64,000 bases of DNA. Origin: Bradyrhizobium arachidis. Lineage in GTDB: Bacteria; Pseudomonadota; Alphaproteobacteria; Rhizobiales; Xanthobacteraceae. The notes under the pieces were generated by a model. The model saw nothing but the letters and a program-made list of their open reading frames with translations. It was not told the DNA's origin and searched no databases. The translations under genes were made by a program, and so were the position numbers. The stretch's first letter is position 1. The number at the start of each line of letters is the position of its first letter. Location: NCBI RefSeq assembly GCF_024758505.1, contig NZ_CP077970.1, positions 2,356,001 through 2,420,000 of the forward strand, in the 5' to 3' direction. This document shows positions 63,965 to 64,000 of the stretch, piece after piece.

Positions 63965-64000
63965 GGCATGATCCGGACACCGCAGGCCGCCTAGGGCATG

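Noticed and set aside
1..64000. tRNA, rRNA, prophage or insertion sequence
   Set aside because: No cloverleaf, rRNA segment, transposase, integrase or phage structural gene was seen on reading both strands by eye; a short RNA gene could still be missed without a covariance search.

Overview
The window is a chromosomal segment of a GC-rich alphaproteobacterium, most likely a Bradyrhizobium. Support comes from strong GC3 codon use, many palindromic intergenic repeats of Bradyrhizobium type (CCGTCATG..CCGG, GTCATTGCGAGCG, TAGGGTGGGTTA, CTCTCCCC..GGGAGAGG, and the AACGCGTTTTCTTGACGC family), a rhizobial pqqABCDE operon, and a protein that keeps every catalytic residue I recall for the Bradyrhizobium D-tartrate dehydratase. 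I see no rRNA, tRNA, CRISPR array, prophage or insertion sequence. The gene content is core metabolism and stress physiology, not a genomic island.

Layout. 1-3700: end of the kdp potassium operon (kdpC tail, kdpD, kdpE). 3923-7588: divergent ku and ligD, a complete non-homologous end-joining pair. 7743-8403: two small genes (DUF3309; polyhydroxyalkanoate-granule protein). 8408-22419: a tight six-gene minus-strand operon read glgE-like, treS-maltokinase, glgB, glgX, treZ, treY, with malQ and a GH15 hydrolase leading away on the plus strand. Together they cover alpha-glucan branching and debranching and two routes to trehalose. 26429-33968: a minus-strand sugar-phosphate operon read tal-pgi, gnd, zwf, pgl, gntK and a HAD phosphatase (oxidative pentose phosphate and gluconate entry). 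34288-34938: an unrecognised membrane protein. 35243-40021: prkA(yeaG)-yeaH-spoVR stress cluster. 40283-44785: small exported proteins, an ABC-type substrate-binding protein, and an unusual class III nucleotide cyclase fused to a formylglycine-generating-enzyme-like domain, followed by a DUF4399 exported protein. 44889-49557: korC-korA-korB, a 2-oxoacid:ferredoxin oxidoreductase with its own FAD/NADPH subunit. 49797-54935: pqqABCDE followed by an aminopeptidase and an ABM-like protein. 55168-63964: DUF6894 protein, amidase, glutathione peroxidase, DUF3297 protein, D-tartrate dehydratase, malonyl-CoA decarboxylase, a divergent AraC regulator and MFS transporter, and a methyltransferase.

The best leads are these. 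(1) The GlgE homologue heading the trehalose/glycogen operon has Lys at the general acid/base position and Ala at the near-invariant GH13 Arg, so it is probably not a normal maltosyltransferase although its partners look intact. (2) The cyclase-FGE fusion has an intact cyclase site but lacks the FGE cysteines. (3) A matching GGAAC-N17-CGTT element (EcfG general-stress type) lies just ahead of prkA. A near-perfect palindromic version sits between ku and ligD, and weaker matches occur ahead of DUF3309, glgE and malQ, suggesting that much of the window belongs to one stress regulon. (4) A repeat element has created a false upstream start for zwf. Functional calls rest on motifs read by eye; no database search was run.
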